Shown here in pieces: positions 63,253 to 64,000 of a stretch of DNA of 64,000 bases. The notes beneath the pieces are model-generated. The model ran no database searches. It was given only the letters and a program-made list of their open reading frames with translations, and was not told where the DNA came from. The DNA comes from Chryseobacterium sp. Its GTDB lineage: Bacteria > Bacteroidota > Bacteroidia > Flavobacteriales > Weeksellaceae. Each line of letters opens with the position of its first letter. The stretch's first letter is position 1. The DNA is taken from assembly GCA_031277615.1 (NCBI GenBank), contig JAITMC010000003.1:1-64000 (forward strand), given 5' to 3'. The translations under genes were made by a program, and so were the position numbers.

Positions 63253-64000
63253 TTAAGGTTTCATATCATACATTAGCAGCGCTGTAATCAATTTTGGCTC
63301 AATGAATGTACATTTTGGAGGCATACTGAGTTTCAGGTCTGAAATTTTAATCATATCATTGAAACTTACAGGATAAATCCCGAATCCCACTTTGCCTTCG
63401 CCGCTTTCTACTTTTTCTTTTAAAATATTGATTCCCTCAATGTTGGAAGTTCCTTTTATATAGGTGATCTTGTCTGAGCTGTCCGGATCTTCTATTTTCA
63501 GGATGTTTTTGAAGATATATTTATCCAGCAGATGGTGGTCCAGATTGTCAAGGGACATTTCTTTTGACCGCAGGTCGTGTTTTACATGAAGGGAGTAGAA
63601 TTTACCATCCAGGTACATCGAAATATGGAATTTCTGTGAAGGGAAATAAGACGTTTCTCCTTTCTCATGAATCAGGAAATACTGTTCCAGCGCTTTCAGG
63701 AATTCTTCATTAGAAAGCCCGTTCAGGTCTGAAAGAATTCTGTTGTAATCATGAATTTTGATGGATTGGTTGGAAACAATAAAGCTGTATACGAAATTAT
63801 ATGCCTCGGTTCCGTTGTGCTTTTTGTTCTTTTCCTTATGATGTCTGGCATTCAGAGCGGTAGAGCCAATCCTGTGGTGGCCGTCCGCAATATAGAATGA
63901 ATCGATCTGATCAATCACTTCTTTGAACTGCTGAAGTTTCAGACGGTTATCTATTCTCCATATCTTATGTCTGATCCCAATGGAATCCACATGATTAAAG
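63253..64000 (-). CDS. DUF1015 protein, C-terminal part (5' end outside the window)
   Basis: The frame is open to the right edge; the first Met-like codon at 63990 is an internal GTG. 245 or more residues of a family about 400 long. QIDSFYIADGHHRIGSTALNAR is the DUF1015 signature, followed by NFVYSFIVSNQSIKIHDYNRIL and a C-terminal ISDLKLSMPPKCTFIEPKL. Conserved in many bacteria, function unknown. Confidence 0.88.
   Translation of the reverse strand, partial: FNHVDSIGIRHKIWRIDNRLKLQQFKEVIDQIDSFYIADGHHRIGSTALNARHHKEKNKKHNGTEAYNFVYSFIVSNQSIKIHDYNRILSDLNGLSNEEFLKALEQYFLIHEKGETSYFPSQKFHISMYLDGKFYSLHVKHDLRSKEMSLDNLDHHLLDKYIFKNILKIEDPDSSDKITYIKGTSNIEGINILKEKVESGEGKVGFGIYPVSFNDMIKISDLKLSMPPKCTFIEPKLITALLMYDMKP

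Overview
The window looks like chromosome of a Chryseobacterium-type flavobacterium (Bacteroidota). Evidence: AT-rich DNA, TAnnTTTG -7 promoter boxes close to start codons, type IX secretion sorting domains (type A and gliding-type CHU_C), a GLPGLI protein, a TonB receptor paired with a DUF4249 lipoprotein, a GldI-like isomerase, a fused DAHP synthase/chorismate mutase and a stand-alone MnmD. I saw no rRNA, tRNA, CRISPR array, insertion sequence or prophage.

Layout. 1-3045 is a type VI secretion (subtype iii) cargo cassette: the VgrG C-terminal end, a toxin-like gene broken by two compensating frameshifts, a secreted ankyrin protein and a PAAR-like DUF4280 protein. 3185-7057 holds a GLPGLI protein, a propeller-like protein and a surface protein. 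7141-10516 groups small stress proteins (DUF4142, lmo0937-type, DUF421, DUF2383, DUF892) with two copies of the palindrome TATGAC-N4-GTCATA. 10759-25681 carries hydrolases, an acetyltransferase, an AraC regulator, two T9SS substrates and several secreted proteins of unknown role. 25964-31800 holds a LytS/LytTR two-component pair followed by a convergent TonB receptor/DUF4249 pair. 32086-39609 has a secreted nuclease, an MFS transporter, regulators and an alpha-oxoamine synthase overlapped by its TetR neighbour.

39715-44990 is housekeeping: dnaX, DAHP synthase/chorismate mutase, rsgA and ndk. Two points stand out here. dnaX changes frame at a run of ten A, so the zero frame gives a short gamma-like product and the -1 frame gives full tau. 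Upstream of DAHP synthase, after a well-formed promoter, lies an open 43-codon leader with 10 Phe, 7 Tyr and 1 Trp codons and competing RNA pairings downstream: a candidate aromatic attenuator.

45146-49009 holds a GH29 fucosidase, then a small RiPP-like operon: a secreted Lys-rich 70-aa peptide ending in CPACGMG, 3 nt upstream of a DUF692 (MNIO) enzyme, then a DUF1772 membrane protein. 49526-58454 is mostly conserved metabolism and envelope folding (rpe, M42 peptidase, NUDIX, mnmD, ilvE, GldI-like and cyclophilin-FKBP isomerases, a retropepsin-like protease). 59073-63197 has three tandem secreted M28 peptidases; the upstream-most has lost catalytic residues. A DUF1015 gene runs off the right edge.

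Intergenic DNA carries short interspersed repeats: three copies of a unit with the hairpin ATCAAC-GGA-GTTGAT, a composite repeat at two loci, and a 15-bp perfect palindrome near rpe.
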